Shown here piece by piece: positions 45,963 to 57,776 of a stretch of DNA of 64,000 bases (the first letter of the stretch is position 1; every line of letters begins with the position of its first letter). The translations under genes and the position numbers were made by a program. The DNA comes from Podospora comata (Eukaryota > Ascomycota > Sordariomycetes > Sordariales > Podosporaceae), in NCBI GenBank assembly GCA_017354895.1, contig CP071493.1, positions 4,278,001-4,342,000 on the forward strand. Reading direction: 5' to 3'. Under the pieces are notes generated by a model. It saw only the letters and a list, made by a program, of their open reading frames with translations. It ran no database searches and had not been told where the DNA came from.

Positions 45963-48762
45963 TCAGTCCGGATTTCCATAAAACAGAGACCCGTCTGGCT
46001 GTTGCTGCAACGTGTCAGCGTTACCAGAGAAAAAGGTGTACGTTTCTCCACCGAAGTTGGCAGTCTGGGTGTAGTTTTCGAACGAGTCCTACATGTAGTG
46101 TACTGCGTCAGCAAAGAAGCAAGAGTCGGGCCGGTGTTGGCACAGGATGGTGGGACTGCTCACCCAGTCAAAGTTGCTTCCAAAATCCATACCACTGTGT
46201 GCCATGCTATTGAACATGGATAGCGGAGACTGCACTCCATCCAGCAACGAGGCATTTGCAAAATCAGAGGCGGCCCCCGCGTCTGATTTCAGTCCCAGAT
46301 CAAGAGCCGAATAAGTGGTACCCCCAGGACTCTGGACAGTGTCGAATGCCGAGGACAGGTTGCCGCTTGGGGGGTTTCCACTTGACAGCATTCCCAGCGT
46401 CATGGCGGCCGAGTGCTCCGGCTGCGACACCCCCGAGTCGACTGACCCGAAAAAATCATTACGCATCACCGCTTCGGGCGGACTTGCTCCCACACTGTCT
46501 GGCCGAACGAAACTCTTGATCTTGGCCAGCATGACCTCCAACACGTTCGAGGCCTTGACCGCCTCGATCGAGGTGTCAACGAGCCCTTTCCAGATCTCTA
46601 TCGTCTGCTCGAGGCTACGGATCATCTCCTCCCGCTGCTCGCGAGTCCAAAAATACAGACTGTGGGAGCTCTGCCGCTCCCCAGACCGCTGCGCCTCATT
46701 ATCAAAGTGGAGATCCAGAGCAATGAGCATTGCGGGAAGCAAGAAATCTTTGGTTGCCACCGAAGTGACATACCACTTGATCGACTGCAAGCGCCCGTTG
46801 GGCTGTGATTCTCTGTGCAAGGTCGCCAGATGCCGCAATGTTTCGAGGGATGCCTCGATGGCGCTGCGACGAGAGTGAGCGTACCGGGGATTGTGCCTTG
46901 CCCTAGGCAGATATTTTCTGTGAAGAAGACATATAATCTTCAGGTGAAGGATATCGATGTTGAACCGCGCGATGATGAGTGTGAGCGGGTCATGGGAGCC
47001 CTCGAGTGACTGCAACTTCAGGTGAGGTGGAAGCTCTGCCTTGATGTCGCGCAACTTGGAGTCATGCCGAAGGATTTCATCGTAATGAACTTGGTTCTTG
47101 ACTCGCCCAGTTATCTGCAGGATATTGCCGAGCTCCAGACAAAGACGGATCTTGACGATCATGTAGCTGATGGGTGTGGGCTCGGAGCTCGGCCTAGACG
47201 GAGGTAGTACCTTTGTATCTGGACCAAACTCTTCGTCAAAGATGTTGTGTGGCATCTCCGTGTCACAGTCATGGTCATTGATCATGCTTGAAAGCGATAC
47301 TTGATGTGAAAAGAAAATGTCTGTCGTCCTGACTAAGGCCCATGTTCTTCGCCTCATCTCCTACATTCCATGTGGCGGTTAGTCCATGATTTGAGGGAGA
47401 AATCATTCTCAATGGCTCAACTTACGGCTTGGAAAGGCGTGATGGTTGTGGGAAACCACTTACCATCACGGTGGTATCCCATGCGCAGTGCCACCCTCGT
47501 GACGAGCGATATGATCAGCCACAGGCCCAGATCGGCATCCCAACGGGAAGAATACTCGCAAAAGGCATAGAGAATCATGGTCTCGACGGTATACTCGGCC
47601 GGCTTGGTGTAATCGCCCGCTATCAGGCACTGCACGGTTCGCAGTCGGTACTCGTCGGCCAGCTCGAGCGCTCTCCCTCTCCACTCTGGAGGCTCGTCCC
47701 CGACCTTGTGGTATGAAAGCATAGCCAAGCACAAGATTGAGTAGAGCAGCCCTAGCCACATGATTGGCGTCTTGGATGGGTCCTGCCAATGATTTCGAAG
47801 TTGTTGGTGAAAGGTGGGTGCATGTATGATGTTGACAGCATTATCCATGGAATTGAAGTATCTCCCACATAGCGTCAAGACGGTCGACTTGGGTGGCAGC
47901 TCAGCTCGAAGCTCAACTTCAGTCGCCGGTATAGCCCCCATTAGCAGCGCGGGCGGAGCCATGGCCGTGGAGGGCTTGCTACGCTTGACCTGCTCATAGC
48001 TGTTTTCCAGCTCCTTCCTGTGGGATGCGAAATAATTCTTGACCTCGGTGATATCGAGCAGAATGGTGTGCCAATGCTCTTCTCCGAGGTAGATATGCTT
48101 ACTTTTCGTCGGGTCAACTTTCAGCACGCCAAGCGACTTGGCTACATCTTCGATGTCGCTTTCATCTTCATCCTGCATCGCATCCTCCAAGTGCGTATCG
48201 ACTTTGGACGTAGCAGAGTTATTGTCTACCGTAGAGGGTGTGGCGTTGGAAGCAGGGTCAGATGAGCTTCTGTTTGCAACTGAAGCCGGCGATATCTCAA
48301 TGTTTGCGCCGCCATGCATCAATGATAACACCAGTCCCTCAAGCCTGTCAATGCGATTTTGCATATCATCCGGTGTTGGTTCACCCTGGTTCTGGCCCTT
48401 TTTGCGTGACGTCGGGGCGGCATAAGAACACGCATTTGCATCGGATCCCTCACGCTTCACGCAATTGCTGCATGGATGAGACCTGTCACATTTTCTAGAA
48501 AAAGAGTGTGAGTAGATGAGCATTTGGTATCCCACCACCATGGCCATCGCCATTGTCGTCTCGAACTTACAACCTAAGCACGGCATTGTCAGCAAGGGAC
48601 GGTCAGAAGTATGTCGGAGCAGTGAGAATGAATGCCTTACTTCCTCTGCCGGCAAGGGTAACAACTCAATGGTACTCTGTTTCTCTTGCGGACCACCCGG
48701 AACTGGTCATCAGGCGAACGCCCATTCGAGGAAGGCGTAGTCGATGGTGGTGTCGGCGTCAT
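45963..48762 (-). CDS. Zn2Cys6 fungal-specific transcription factor
   Basis: Nuclear sequence-specific regulator. Exons 48641..48762, 47426..48494, 46164..47360 and 45963..46088 encode 837 residues. The zinc cluster CYPCRQRKKCDRSHPCSNC plus a sixth Cys after eight residues is split by the first intron, a position common in this class. A linker and short coiled coil (DDMQNRIDRLEGLVLSLM) follow. The middle homology region (PF04082-like) has LLYSILCLAMLSYHKVG, LWLIISLVTRVALRMGYHRD, ITPFQAEMRRRTWALV and SLSSMI. The 3' exon supplies FDWDSFENYTQTANFGGE. The second exon runs through a tempting GTAAGT at 47463 and ends at the next GTAAGT, since only that keeps GKWFPTTITPFQA and the frame. Targets are unknown. 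Confidence 0.92.
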
Positions 48763-49933
48763 GATGCGCGTTCTTAAAGATTGGCTGTTGGATCTTGATA
48801 TCTTCCCCTCCGTTCCCAATCGTCCCCAGCCGCACTGTAGATCCGGGGTAAGGTGGAGATAGCAAAAGACCCGCCGCACAGGCTTGTCTGAACCTCAGTA
48901 AGGTCGGGTGGTTCGGAAAGAGACGTTTGAAAGGAGACACAGCTGATGGTGGAAGGGCTTCAGTGTCCACCGCCGAGGTATGTCGCGTAGTCTGGCATGC
49001 AGGGGAGTGCCGGTTTGGCAGCTAAGATTGTTGTGAGGTGGGCTCGTCGGGTCCTCCAATTCGACCTGTCGACGGGGCGGAACAGAAGCACCACGTTCGC
49101 ATGCGCGCGCGAACTGTGAGGAATAGATAGGGTGAATGGCCGTGGCAGGCGCAAAACGTAGACTCGGTCAGAAAATAAAGAGATGGGGTTGAATGTAGGA
49201 GCGAGTTGGAGAGGACCCTAGGCAAACACAGGATTGCGATGCGACCATGTCCCGCTCCCCTCCTATCCATAAACGTTGTTGGTGGGGCTGATACATGAGC
49301 TGCTTGAGTGGGGGGGCTATCCAGGCAGCTCTTTGTCTCCTGGCCGAGGCCTGGTTAGCCTGCTGTTGCTGTCTGAGGGATTGGTTGCGATGAAGGACTG
49401 CGATGGCGTGATATTGCACTACACATAACTCAGATATAGCAGACTACTACAATGAGAATGTACACTCATGACCTAGCTTTGCGTCAAGACTTGGCTGTTA
49501 CCACCATCGTCTAGTGGGTTCGCTGTATTTCTCTTGATCCATATCTTCGTCTACCATACAGCATAGGGACAGGAAGTCATATGAGTTGGGCCTGAACTAC
49601 ACCCCCCACACAGGAGCTGCTTATTAATCCCTTGCCTTTCCGTTCCGTTCTCATCAATATCTCAGTGACTCACCGGCGTGTGAGGAAGATTGCCCGACGT
49701 CGTCAGCATGTCAGCAGCGCCCCCCTGTTTCTACCGTCACACAAACCTAGCACGCCGGACAACCGGCGCAGCGATTGTGGAACCAATCAACGCCACGTGA
49801 ATGAACAGCAGCCAGTGCAGCCCGCTGCTACAGTGGTGAGCCTACAAAGTTCTCATGGTTCTGATTTGATTATCCTATGATAGGGGCCTTCTTCTCATGA
49901 GGCGGCTGCAGTCTCGCCGTTGGACTTGATGCT
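48763..49933. other. Intergenic region (TF promoter)
   Basis: Leftward upstream region of the Zn2Cys6 gene and 3' flank of the glutaredoxin gene. A TGACTCA occurs at 49666-49672 but is about 900 bp away from any start. No coding exon is supported. Confidence 0.35.
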
Positions 49934-50733
49934 CTATGCCTTGAAGAAGTCGGCGTCATTAGACAGTTCCTCCTTGACCTGTAACCTGGTTAGTCGGCGT
50001 GACCCATATAGCAAAAGAAACAGGCGACAGGAGGAAAACATACAATATCAAGCCCTCCGACCAGCTTGCCGTCAACCCAGAGCTGGGGATAAGTTGGCCA
50101 GTCGGCAAACTCTTTGAGGCCCTGGCGCACTTCATCGTCGGCCAGGATGTTGAAGAAGCCATACTTGACGGCGTTTTCCCGCAGAATAGCTACTAGCTGC
50201 CGAGAAAAGCCGCACTTGGGCTCGCTAGGAGTGCCCTTCATGAAGAGCATCACGGGAGCAGCCTTGACAAGATCTCCCAGACGCTTGAAGAGCTCCTCCT
50301 TTTTCTTCTCTGGATCCTCCTCTGTTGCCACCTCACCATCATGGCCGTCAGTCGCAGTCGCAGCGCCATTCAAAACTGGGGCGCCGGCCTTGGCGGCATG
50401 GGCTTCGATAGCATTCCGCACCTTGACGGCGCTGCTTCCACTGACGGTTTCCAGCACCTGTCCGTTGCGAATCAGGACAAGAAATGGAACGGCTGTCACG
50501 TTGTAGGTTTCGCTAATATCCGAAAGATCCTCTGCGTTGATCGACACCCATGATGTGAACGGTGGTTCAGTGACGGGATACTCGCTCGCCAGCGTCGACA
50601 GAACGGTCGCCATTTGCGCGCATGGAGCGGCCCATGGCGCATGGAAAGAGACCACGAGGAGAGTGGAAGGCGGTAGTGAGTTGACGTGATGTTCCCAGTT
50701 CGAAAGACTGGTGATTTCGCGAATAGTCGACAT
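49934..50733 (-). CDS. Monothiol CGFS glutaredoxin with thioredoxin-like domain (Grx3/Grx4 type)
   Basis: Cytosolic/nuclear [2Fe-2S]-binding glutaredoxin for iron sensing and Fe-S delivery. Exons 50044..50733 and 49934..49978 give 244 residues. The N-terminal thioredoxin-like domain has HAPWAAPCAQM, with WAAPC replacing the thioredoxin WCGPC (Cys38 only), as in Grx3/4. A charged linker leads to the glutaredoxin domain: VMLFMKGTPSEPKCGFS with Cys174, WPTYPQLWVDGKLVGGLDI, and the short last exon VKEELSNDADFFKA. One Trx and one Grx domain match the yeast Grx3/4 layout rather than human GLRX3 with two Grx domains. Confidence 0.96.
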
Positions 50734-51545
50734 GTTGTTGTATTGGTAGATATTCGAGCGGGTGACGGGGAGACTAAAACTCGCAAGACGTGGCCGTCGG
50801 TGTGCAATGTTCTATGAGGTGATCTCAAAACTTCAAGTGGCTCAGGCAAACCGAACATTCTCCAAACAGTGCCGAGCATTGCCCCTCCATGAACTGCGAT
50901 AAAGCTGAGGCCGATGGCGGATGACCCCGCAGTCCGCTAATATGGGCCCTGATTGGCCGGAGATCTGTTGCGTCATTTGGGATTGTCTCCTACACAGTAG
51001 GTACCTTTAACTCCGGCCAAGACGGAAGAGAAGCGTGCCTGGAAGCTCCCGTGAGACCGACAACCCGATGTACTTATTTGTGGTATCTTTAAAGCTTTTT
51101 AAAGCATACCTAGGTGCCGATTGCAAAGCTCGAGACAGACTTGCAGATGCTAAGCATGGTGGCTGGGTTTGATGCAAGCTAATTGCATCGTCAACACTTC
51201 GCCGGTTGCAGGTTGCACCTTCGTGCACCTTCAACATCAATGAACCATGACACGTGCTTTCCAGCTCAGCAGGTGTAGAGTCATCCATTATTAAAGGTCG
51301 AGGGACTCGCAGCCAAAGGCAAGATCGTCGCGTCTGTGTTGTTTTCCGCCACTTTCCATCATCTACTAGCGACAAGAGCTTGCCTCTCCAGCCTCCCCAT
51401 TCTGCAGAAGAACCTTTCACCGTCTTTCCCCCATCTTGCTCCGCAACTGACCTACCAATTCACATCCTCCTTTGAGATCTTGAAACTCCCCACCCTAGTC
51501 ACCTGCCCGGATACGGATACCTACTTATCCTCGAAGACTTACACA
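50734..51545. promoter_or_regulatory. Divergent region (Grx / CYSTM-like)
   Basis: Shared upstream region of two divergent genes, C/T-rich near the rightward start. No coding exon or clear motif assigned. Confidence 0.35.
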
Positions 51546-51928
51546 ATGTCAGCTGCCGAATACTATCAACAAGGCCCACCGCAACAGAGCTACGCCTCTC
51601 CGCACCCACCACCACAGGCCTACCCTCAATATCCCCAACCGGTGAGTTAACCCTGTTCCGGAGCTGCTGGACGGCAGCTTCCCGCGCTGAGATGGGATGC
51701 CTATGCTGACGAGGTATACCACAGTCCTACGGAGGGCCTCCCCCACAACAAGGGTACTATCCACCGCAGGGGCCGATGCAGTATCAGCAACAGGCACCCC
51801 CGACGAAGAGCAGTGGTGGCGGTGGTTGTCTTAAGGGCTGTCTAGCAGCCATGTGCTGCTGCTTCTTATGCGAAGAGGGCTGCGAATGCTGTGCAGACTG
51901 TTGTGAGTGCTGCATGGAGTGTTGTTAA
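51546..51928 (+). CDS. Cysteine-rich CYSTM-like small protein
   Basis: Exons 51546..51641 and 51725..51928 encode 99 residues. The N-terminal two thirds are Pro/Gln/Tyr-rich (YYQQGPPQQSY, PPPQQGYYPP). The C-terminus, from SSGGGGCLKGC to the final ECC, holds 16 cysteines in about 35 residues, starting with CLAACCCCFLC. This layout fits the CYSTM family of tail-anchored stress-related peptides, although the Cys segment here is longer and more acidic than usual. Metal binding or membrane anchoring by acylation are possible; function is not established. Confidence 0.8.
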
Positions 51929-52538
51929 TGGCGGCGGGAGAATTCGGCATTGGACTTTGAGCAGGGTGTTTCCAGTTTAGTAATTCAAAACGAGATGGGG
52001 AGCGATGAGAGGGAATCAGGAGACGAGGAGGACAGCTTCATTTCTCGCTGTTGACCTGGTGTGGGCACCGTCACAGAGCTGTAAGATGGGTTGAAATGAT
52101 ATTTGAAACCCTTAGGAAGCACCTGGATGCATCACTATCACCCAGATACCAGTACGGACGTTATTAGAGCTACACTAATTACATATCCTGTTGTACATGA
52201 GTGTTGTCCAAGTGAAGGTGATGATGGGAAAACTGGGGCTCTTGTCATGTCCAATGGCAGCACCCCATTCGATGAAATGCGCGCCAAGACGTACCCTGGA
52301 GACTGGGTGGGCTCAGTGGGCTGCTAGGGGAGGCGCACAGCCTCTTTGACGTCGGGTTGGCAACCTTCTGGGAAGCTCCCTCTCCGTTTCCCAGTTCCCT
52401 CAACGTCTCGCAAGACATCAGTCAGTCATACTTCTAGCTTCTTGTTTAAAGCCCTCTCTTTGTCACCACTGGGCCTTCTCGAATCATTCCATTCTCACGC
52501 TCGGCCCAGGCAACTTCTGGAGTCACTACACAACGACC
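51929..52538. other. Intergenic region
   Basis: 3' flank of the CYSTM-like gene and promoter of ABP1. No supported exon. Confidence 0.35.
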
Positions 52539-55055
52539 ATGTCTTCGCTCAATCTGTCCACCAATGGCGTGGCCATCAAGAACAGCTACCAAGGCGTCAT
52601 CAACGGCACGCTGTCATCAACCTCACCTACCGCCGCTCGCTGGGCCCTGTTCACGGTACAGGCGCCATTACTGAATGCCTTCCAAAACACGGGTTCGAAA
52701 GAGAGTGTCCTCAAGGTTGAGACCACTGGCGGTGAGTTCCAGGGAAACCTCCCGGTCCTTCCGGCTTGGGCTTGCTAACCACCGCTTTGCGTCAACAGAG
52801 GGCGAGCTTGCCGACCTGATCGAGGACTTCAACGAGGGACGCATTCAGTTTGCTTTTGTCAGAGTCAAGGACCCAAACAGCGGCCTGCCCAAGAATGTCT
52901 TCATCGCCTGGTGCGGTGGGGGCGTCCCTGAGCGGACCAAAGGCTACTTCACCAGCCACGTTGCCGCCGTCTCCAAGGTCCTCACCGGTTATCACGTCCA
53001 AATCACGGCGCGATCTGATGCCGACCTCGAACCTGAAGCCATCGTGAAAAAGGTTGCGGATGCCTCGGGTGCTAAATACTCGGCTGGGTCCGCCCCGGCC
53101 CCTGCTACGGCGGCAGCGCCACCGCCGGTTGCCAAGAAGCCCGTCTTCTCTCCAACTACCTCGACTTCCGGCACCTCCTTCAATCCCCTCGTCGCGGCCC
53201 GCAATCGCAGACAAGATAATACCGATGATGACGGCTGGGGAGCAGACGCCCCTCCCGTTTCCCGCACTCAGATCGAAAAGGTGGCGCCCGCCTACAAGCC
53301 AACCAAGGTTGATATTGCTGGTCTGAGAAAAAACCCCGACGAGTCCCGCCACAGCACCCCCTCTCAATCCGATGATCAGGCTCGCGATATTGTTAAGGGT
53401 GGGTATCAGCCCGTGGGAAGAGTTGATGTGGCCGCCTTGCGGGCTCAGGCAAAGCAGGATGACCGGCCTGCCGTGGTAAGGGGTGCCTATGAACCCGTGG
53501 GAAAGGTCGACATCGCCGCCATTCGTGCCAAAACTCAGCGTCCAGTAGAAGCATCAGAGGAGCCATCAGCACCAAAGTCTCTTGCCGAGCGCAGTGCTGC
53601 CTTTGCTCAATCGGAACGTCTTACAGAGCTGCCCAAACCCAAGGTCGCCAAGAAGTTTGGCAGTACTCCCTTTACTGGGACCAAAGCACCCACGCCATCC
53701 GGCTTCGGGGCGGCATCTGTTCCAGCGCCTCCACCGGTTGGCGCCGCCAGCCGCACATTTGCTGACCAGGGGGGCAAAACACCGGCCCAGCTGTGGGCGG
53801 AGAAGAAGGCTAAGCAAGGTGGATCAATCTCGTCGGCATCGCCTGGGCCTGCTCCCGAAATCACGGCTCAAAAGAGCGGCAGCGAGTGGAAGAGCGGATA
53901 CGCAGGCAAGAGCTGGGCTCCTGTCAGTACGACCAACTTTGGACGCGGCGGGGTGGAGAAGCATGCGACCGGCGGTAGTGGTACTGAGCGCTCACAGCCC
54001 GAAGCCGAGCCCGAGACAGCCGCGCCTTCCCCCGGTGGCATCGCAGCACTGCGCGATAGGTTCAAGGACCAACCGCCCATTGGCGTCTCTTCACGATCTG
54101 CGCCAGCTGAAGAGGAGGCCGCGCCGCCGCCACCACCTCAGGCAAGCCGACCTGCCGAAGGGTTTGCCCTCCCTGGTCTCCCATCCAGACCAGCCCCAGC
54201 GGAGGAAGAGGAGGAGGAGGAGCAGCAAGAGCCTCCCGTCCCATCTCGGAACTACGAAGAACGCGACCCCTCTCCTGTGCGCATTGCGGTGCCGGTTGCA
54301 CGCAGTTCTGTTCCAGACCTTGAACCGCCTGTTGAGGCACTTCCCCCTCGTCCTGTGCCTGTTCCTGAGGAGATCCCTCGCGAGGAAGACCTCCCAGCAG
54401 AGGAGGATGCCTATGATCCCCGGGCTGCTGCTGCCACCGTCGCGGCTGTTGCCAGTGATACTACCAGGCCAGGTGGAGCAGCTCCTCAGTCCAACACCGA
54501 TGGCGGCTTACGTGCTGTAGTTCTATTCGATTATGAAAAGGCTGAGGATAATGAGCTTGAACTACGCGAGAACGAAATCATTAGCAACATTGACAAGGTG
54601 GACCCTGATTGGTGGATGGGCACAGATGCCCAAGGCCGGAGCGGCTTGTTCCCTTGCAACTATGTCGAAATCCTGGAGGCTGACGTAGCGGCTCCTGTCC
54701 CTTCGGCTCCCACTCCTGCTCCCGCTCCCGCTCCCGCTCCGGCCCCGGTTCCAGGGCCAAGCCATGCTTCCGCGCCCGATTCAAAGTCTGAGTACGGTGT
54801 AGGAAGCGGGCCAACGGCCACGGCTCAGTTTGACTATGAAGCCGCGGAAGACAATGGTAAGCACTGGCACATACCGTACATTTCCCCGGTCTTGCGAGTG
54901 GTGAAACTAATAGACCTTGTACAGAACTGAGCTTCCCAGAGGGCGCTACCATCACCAACTTGGACTTTCCTGATGAGGACTGGTGGTTTGGACACTACAA
55001 GGGAGCGTCGGGTCTCTTCCCTGCCAACTATGTGGAGCTTGATCAGAAGCCTTAG
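52539..55055 (+). CDS. ABP1: Actin-binding protein Abp1 (drebrin-like), ADF-H plus two SH3
   Basis: Adaptor of cortical actin patches in endocytosis. Exons 52539..52731, 52799..54856 and 54925..55055 give 793 residues. An N-terminal ADF-homology domain (about 5-140) has ARWALFTVQ, ELADLIEDFNEGRIQFAF, RVKDPNSGLPKNVFIAWCG and YFTSHVAAVSKVL. The middle has three related basic repeats with consensus KVDIAALR (about 227-315), an acidic/Pro-rich segment and Glu runs. Two SH3 domains close the protein: AVVLFDYEKAEDNELEL with DWWMG (about 634-692), and AQFDYEAAEDNELSF with EDWWFG and LFPANYVEL (about 737-790), joined by an alternating Pro-Ala linker. The last intron splits the second SH3. Confidence 0.95.
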
Positions 55056-55575
55056 GTGTAAAATGGGTCTGGAGGTGGCTGGATTTACAATACCTGGTGT
55101 CCTACGATACCACACAGCGTTTGTTGGCATTTGTAAAACCTCTTAGAGCGTGAGAGAGCAATCAGCAGTAGGAAGTAGGGATAAATCAGCAAGATTGACG
55201 TTCATAGTCCAGGAATTTGTCAGTGGCTACCCTTCTCCATGTCTGAAAAAGACATGCAATACATGGTTCTTGGCATAGCTGCACGCACTCCTTGCCCGCG
55301 TTGAGCTGTAGGTTGTAGACCTGGTAAGCCGTTATCCAAAATGCTGCAATGAATGAATTCTCTGGTCGCTTCAAAACAGGCGAGGTAGGCCGAGCCAAGC
55401 TGGATTGTGCTGAAGTACAACAAGGTTGTTGTTTACGCATGTCATCGCAGCCACATGGTCAGTCCACTTTGGCCTTTTCTGTTCCAACCAACCACATCAG
55501 TGTTCCCTCCTCCCTCCCCCCTTGCTCCTCCTACATCAACCCAACAACAGATAAGATCAAAAGAAACGAACCATC
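55056..55575. other. Intergenic region
   Basis: Between ABP1 and VPS37, same strand. No coding exon or repeat seen. Confidence 0.35.
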
Positions 55576-56401
55576 ATGTACTCACATACACCACCGGCGC
55601 CACCACCAAAGCCAGGAAATCATGATACTAGTGGCATGAGCACACCGGTGCTGGTGGGGCCGTCGTCACACACACCCCGCCCTCCGCCTCCGTTACCCGA
55701 AGCCGTCACAGCCGGCGGGCTGCACTCGGCAGATGTCGGTGCAGCAGCATCAAATGGTGCGTTGGTCCAGGCCCAGGGCATCCCTGATCCCGGAGACCAG
55801 TGGCTGCCCAAGTTCTTGCAGGATAAATCGTATGTTTATGTTTGGCGCTGGCCACATGCAACCAGCCTTGCTCGTTGTTGCTAACCACAACGGCTTCAGA
55901 AGGCAAGATTTGGCCGAGATATTGTCGGACCCGGCACGCCTCTCGGCGCTCACCCACTCCCCTCAGACAGTCCACCCCTCTTTGGGATCGTCTCATGAGG
56001 CACTGCAGGTAGCACTAAGTGAAAACATCGAGCGGGCTGCTCAGCTGCTCGAGCTCGAGGCGAGGCTGGCCCACCAGAGATCAACAACACAGTCCCAGCT
56101 GCTGTCGACTCACGCACTGGAGAGACAGTGGCGGGCCAAACAGGCAGACATGGACCATGCGCTGGCTCCGTTCGCGCCTGCAAGTTTGTATCAGCGTCTC
56201 AGTCAGGGGGTTCAGGAACAGGAAGGCGTTTGCTATGCGCTGGAGGAGAGCTTTCTCGAGGGGGAAGGTGACGGTGCGCTGGCTACGGAGAGAGAGGTCG
56301 GTGATTGGATCAGGAGGTACAAAGAAGCCAAGAAGCTGTACTATTTGAGACAGGAGAGGAAGGAGAGGTGGGACGAAGGCAGGGTTGGAGGGTGGAGGTG
56401 A
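55576..56401 (+). CDS. VPS37: ESCRT-I subunit Vps37 (Mod(r) domain)
   Basis: Component of the ESCRT-I complex for sorting ubiquitinated cargo at endosomes. Exons 55576..55829 and 55900..56401 give 251 residues. A Pro-rich N-terminus (PPAPPPKPGNH, PRPPPPLPE) precedes the helical Mod(r) domain: LAEILSDPARLSAL, HEALQVALSENIERAAQLLE, LEARLAHQRSTTQSQLLS, LERQWRAKQADMD and YQRLSQGVQEQE, ending with WIRRYKEAKKLYYLRQER. Length and helix order match fungal Vps37. Convergent with the next gene. Confidence 0.88.
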
Positions 56402-56618
56402 ACATCGTCATTTGCTTGCCCCCTCTATCAACAGCAGTAGTATTCTCGTTCCCGATGTGTTCCGTGAGGGTAACCTATCTCAAATACAACTACAAAAACA
56501 CTCCCAACACATCACCGTTTGTGCCATGCACTTCCCCAAGCCCTGAAAGTCCCCAATGTCTAATCCACTTCTAGGTAATTATCATCATACAACATGACCC
56601 TCTGTGACCTCCCCCTGT

Positions 56619-57776
56619 TTATAAGATGCTAAATGGACTCCTCTTCATTTCTGGACTTCGGGGGCTCATTGGCAGCGCAAATAGATCTTCCTCGATAGCA
56701 TCCTCTGTCCCTGCCTTTCCCACTGCCGAAGACGATTGGGGTAGGTTGTTTCCAAGGACGGCATCCAACGAAGCAACACCAGCACCTGCGGAGCCCATGG
56801 CGATGCTGCGCCCTGCCAGGCCCGTCCTATCTGAAGCCATAGCGAGGGAAGAGTGAAGGCGATGCTGTGTATCCTTAGAGGCTGTCGGGGAGATTTTGGT
56901 AAGTAGCATGTTCGGCCACAAGCAAACTAAAACGGGGCCTCCGGAGAAGGCAACTAGTTGAGGGTTTGACATACCTTGGCTTGCAGCAGCCAGTTCTGCA
57001 GGGCTCGTAGCAAGCTTCAAGCCTCGCAGCTTTTCGCCTAGCTTCCCCCCTATTGGGCTCCTCGGGCTCGCTGGACCGGCCGCCGTTTGTGGTATATGTA
57101 GTCTGGTTGGCTTGGGCACGCCGTGATCCGGGCCGAGTCCGAAGTGGTCGACAATCCACTGCCGCTCTTGCGCTGCCATCTCCAACCCCACACTTTCGCC
57201 ATTCGTCCTCATTTCCACTTCGATCTCGGCCTGCAGTTCTGCCAGCCGCTTCTTTGCCCATATCGTATGGAGCACGCCTCGCAGGCCCGCCTCTTGCTTG
57301 CTGGTGAGCTCAGCAGGGAAGATGGCTGGCATGGGCATTGTGCGCAGAACTGGTCCTCCTGAGCTACCCTTGCGTGTGATGCTGACGAGTGCAGGCACGG
57401 CGGCGCCCGTGGGCAAAAGAAAATAAATACGTCTTGTGCCACCGTTGGCACTGCCGCCAACGCCGACATCTCCGACGATGTCATGGACGGCCAGTGCCGA
57501 TTTCTTGCCCTCCCACGAGACTTCCCAGTCTGTAGCATCAGCTGCCCCCTTCTCAGCCTCCTCCGGCCTGGTTTCTTGCTGTCGTTGTTCCCGCCCGCCG
57601 AACGAGGCGTCCCACTCCACCATCAGCACCTTGGTGCCCTCATTGCCCTTGCCTGTCTCGAATTCGAACCGGGAGAGCGCCAGGCCCGACGAAGGTGACG
57701 TGGGTGTCTCGACCACATCCAGAGACTCAACCTCAGTTGCCGTCACTGCCGCCACCGACCTAGCGGCCGTGGTCAT
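56619..57776 (-). CDS. Uncharacterised fungal protein
   Basis: I do not recognise the family. Exons 56975..57776 and 56619..56881 give 354 residues from MTTAARSVAAVTATEVESLD. The chain starts with a Glu-rich region, then a compact part with VLMVEWDASFGG, WEVSWEGKKSAL, RRIYFLLPTGAAVPALVSI, and a helical stretch AGLRGVLHTIWAKKRLAELQ with ERQWIVDHFGL, followed by a Ser/Pro-rich tail ending FALPMSPRSPEMKRSPF. The intron is 93 bp, in phase and free of stops, so retention would add 31 residues. An in-frame upstream extension to 57881 exists but looks like leader. Confidence 0.75.
   Translation of the reverse strand: MTTAARSVAAVTATEVESLDVVETPTSPSSGLALSRFEFETGKGNEGTKVLMVEWDASFGGREQRQQETRPEEAEKGAADATDWEVSWEGKKSALAVHDIVGDVGVGGSANGGTRRIYFLLPTGAAVPALVSITRKGSSGGPVLRTMPMPAIFPAELTSKQEAGLRGVLHTIWAKKRLAELQAEIEVEMRTNGESVGLEMAAQERQWIVDHFGLGPDHGVPKPTRLHIPQTAAGPASPRSPIGGKLGEKLRGLKLATSPAELAAASQGMSNPQLVAFSGGPVLVCLWPNMLLTKISPTASKDTQHRLHSSLAMASDRTGLAGRSIAMGSAGAGVASLDAVLGNNLPQSSSAVGKAGTEDAIEEDLFALPMSPRSPEMKRSPFSIL

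Noticed and set aside
47426-47463. First GTAAGT in the Zn2Cys6 gene as a splice donor
   Set aside because: Using it breaks the frame to the next exon and removes KWFPTTITPFQA, a conserved part of the family; the second GTAAGT fits.
49666-49672. TGACTCA heptamer as a CPC1 site
   Set aside because: It is about 900 bp from the nearest start it could serve and has no biosynthetic gene nearby; such heptamers are expected several times by chance in 64 kb.
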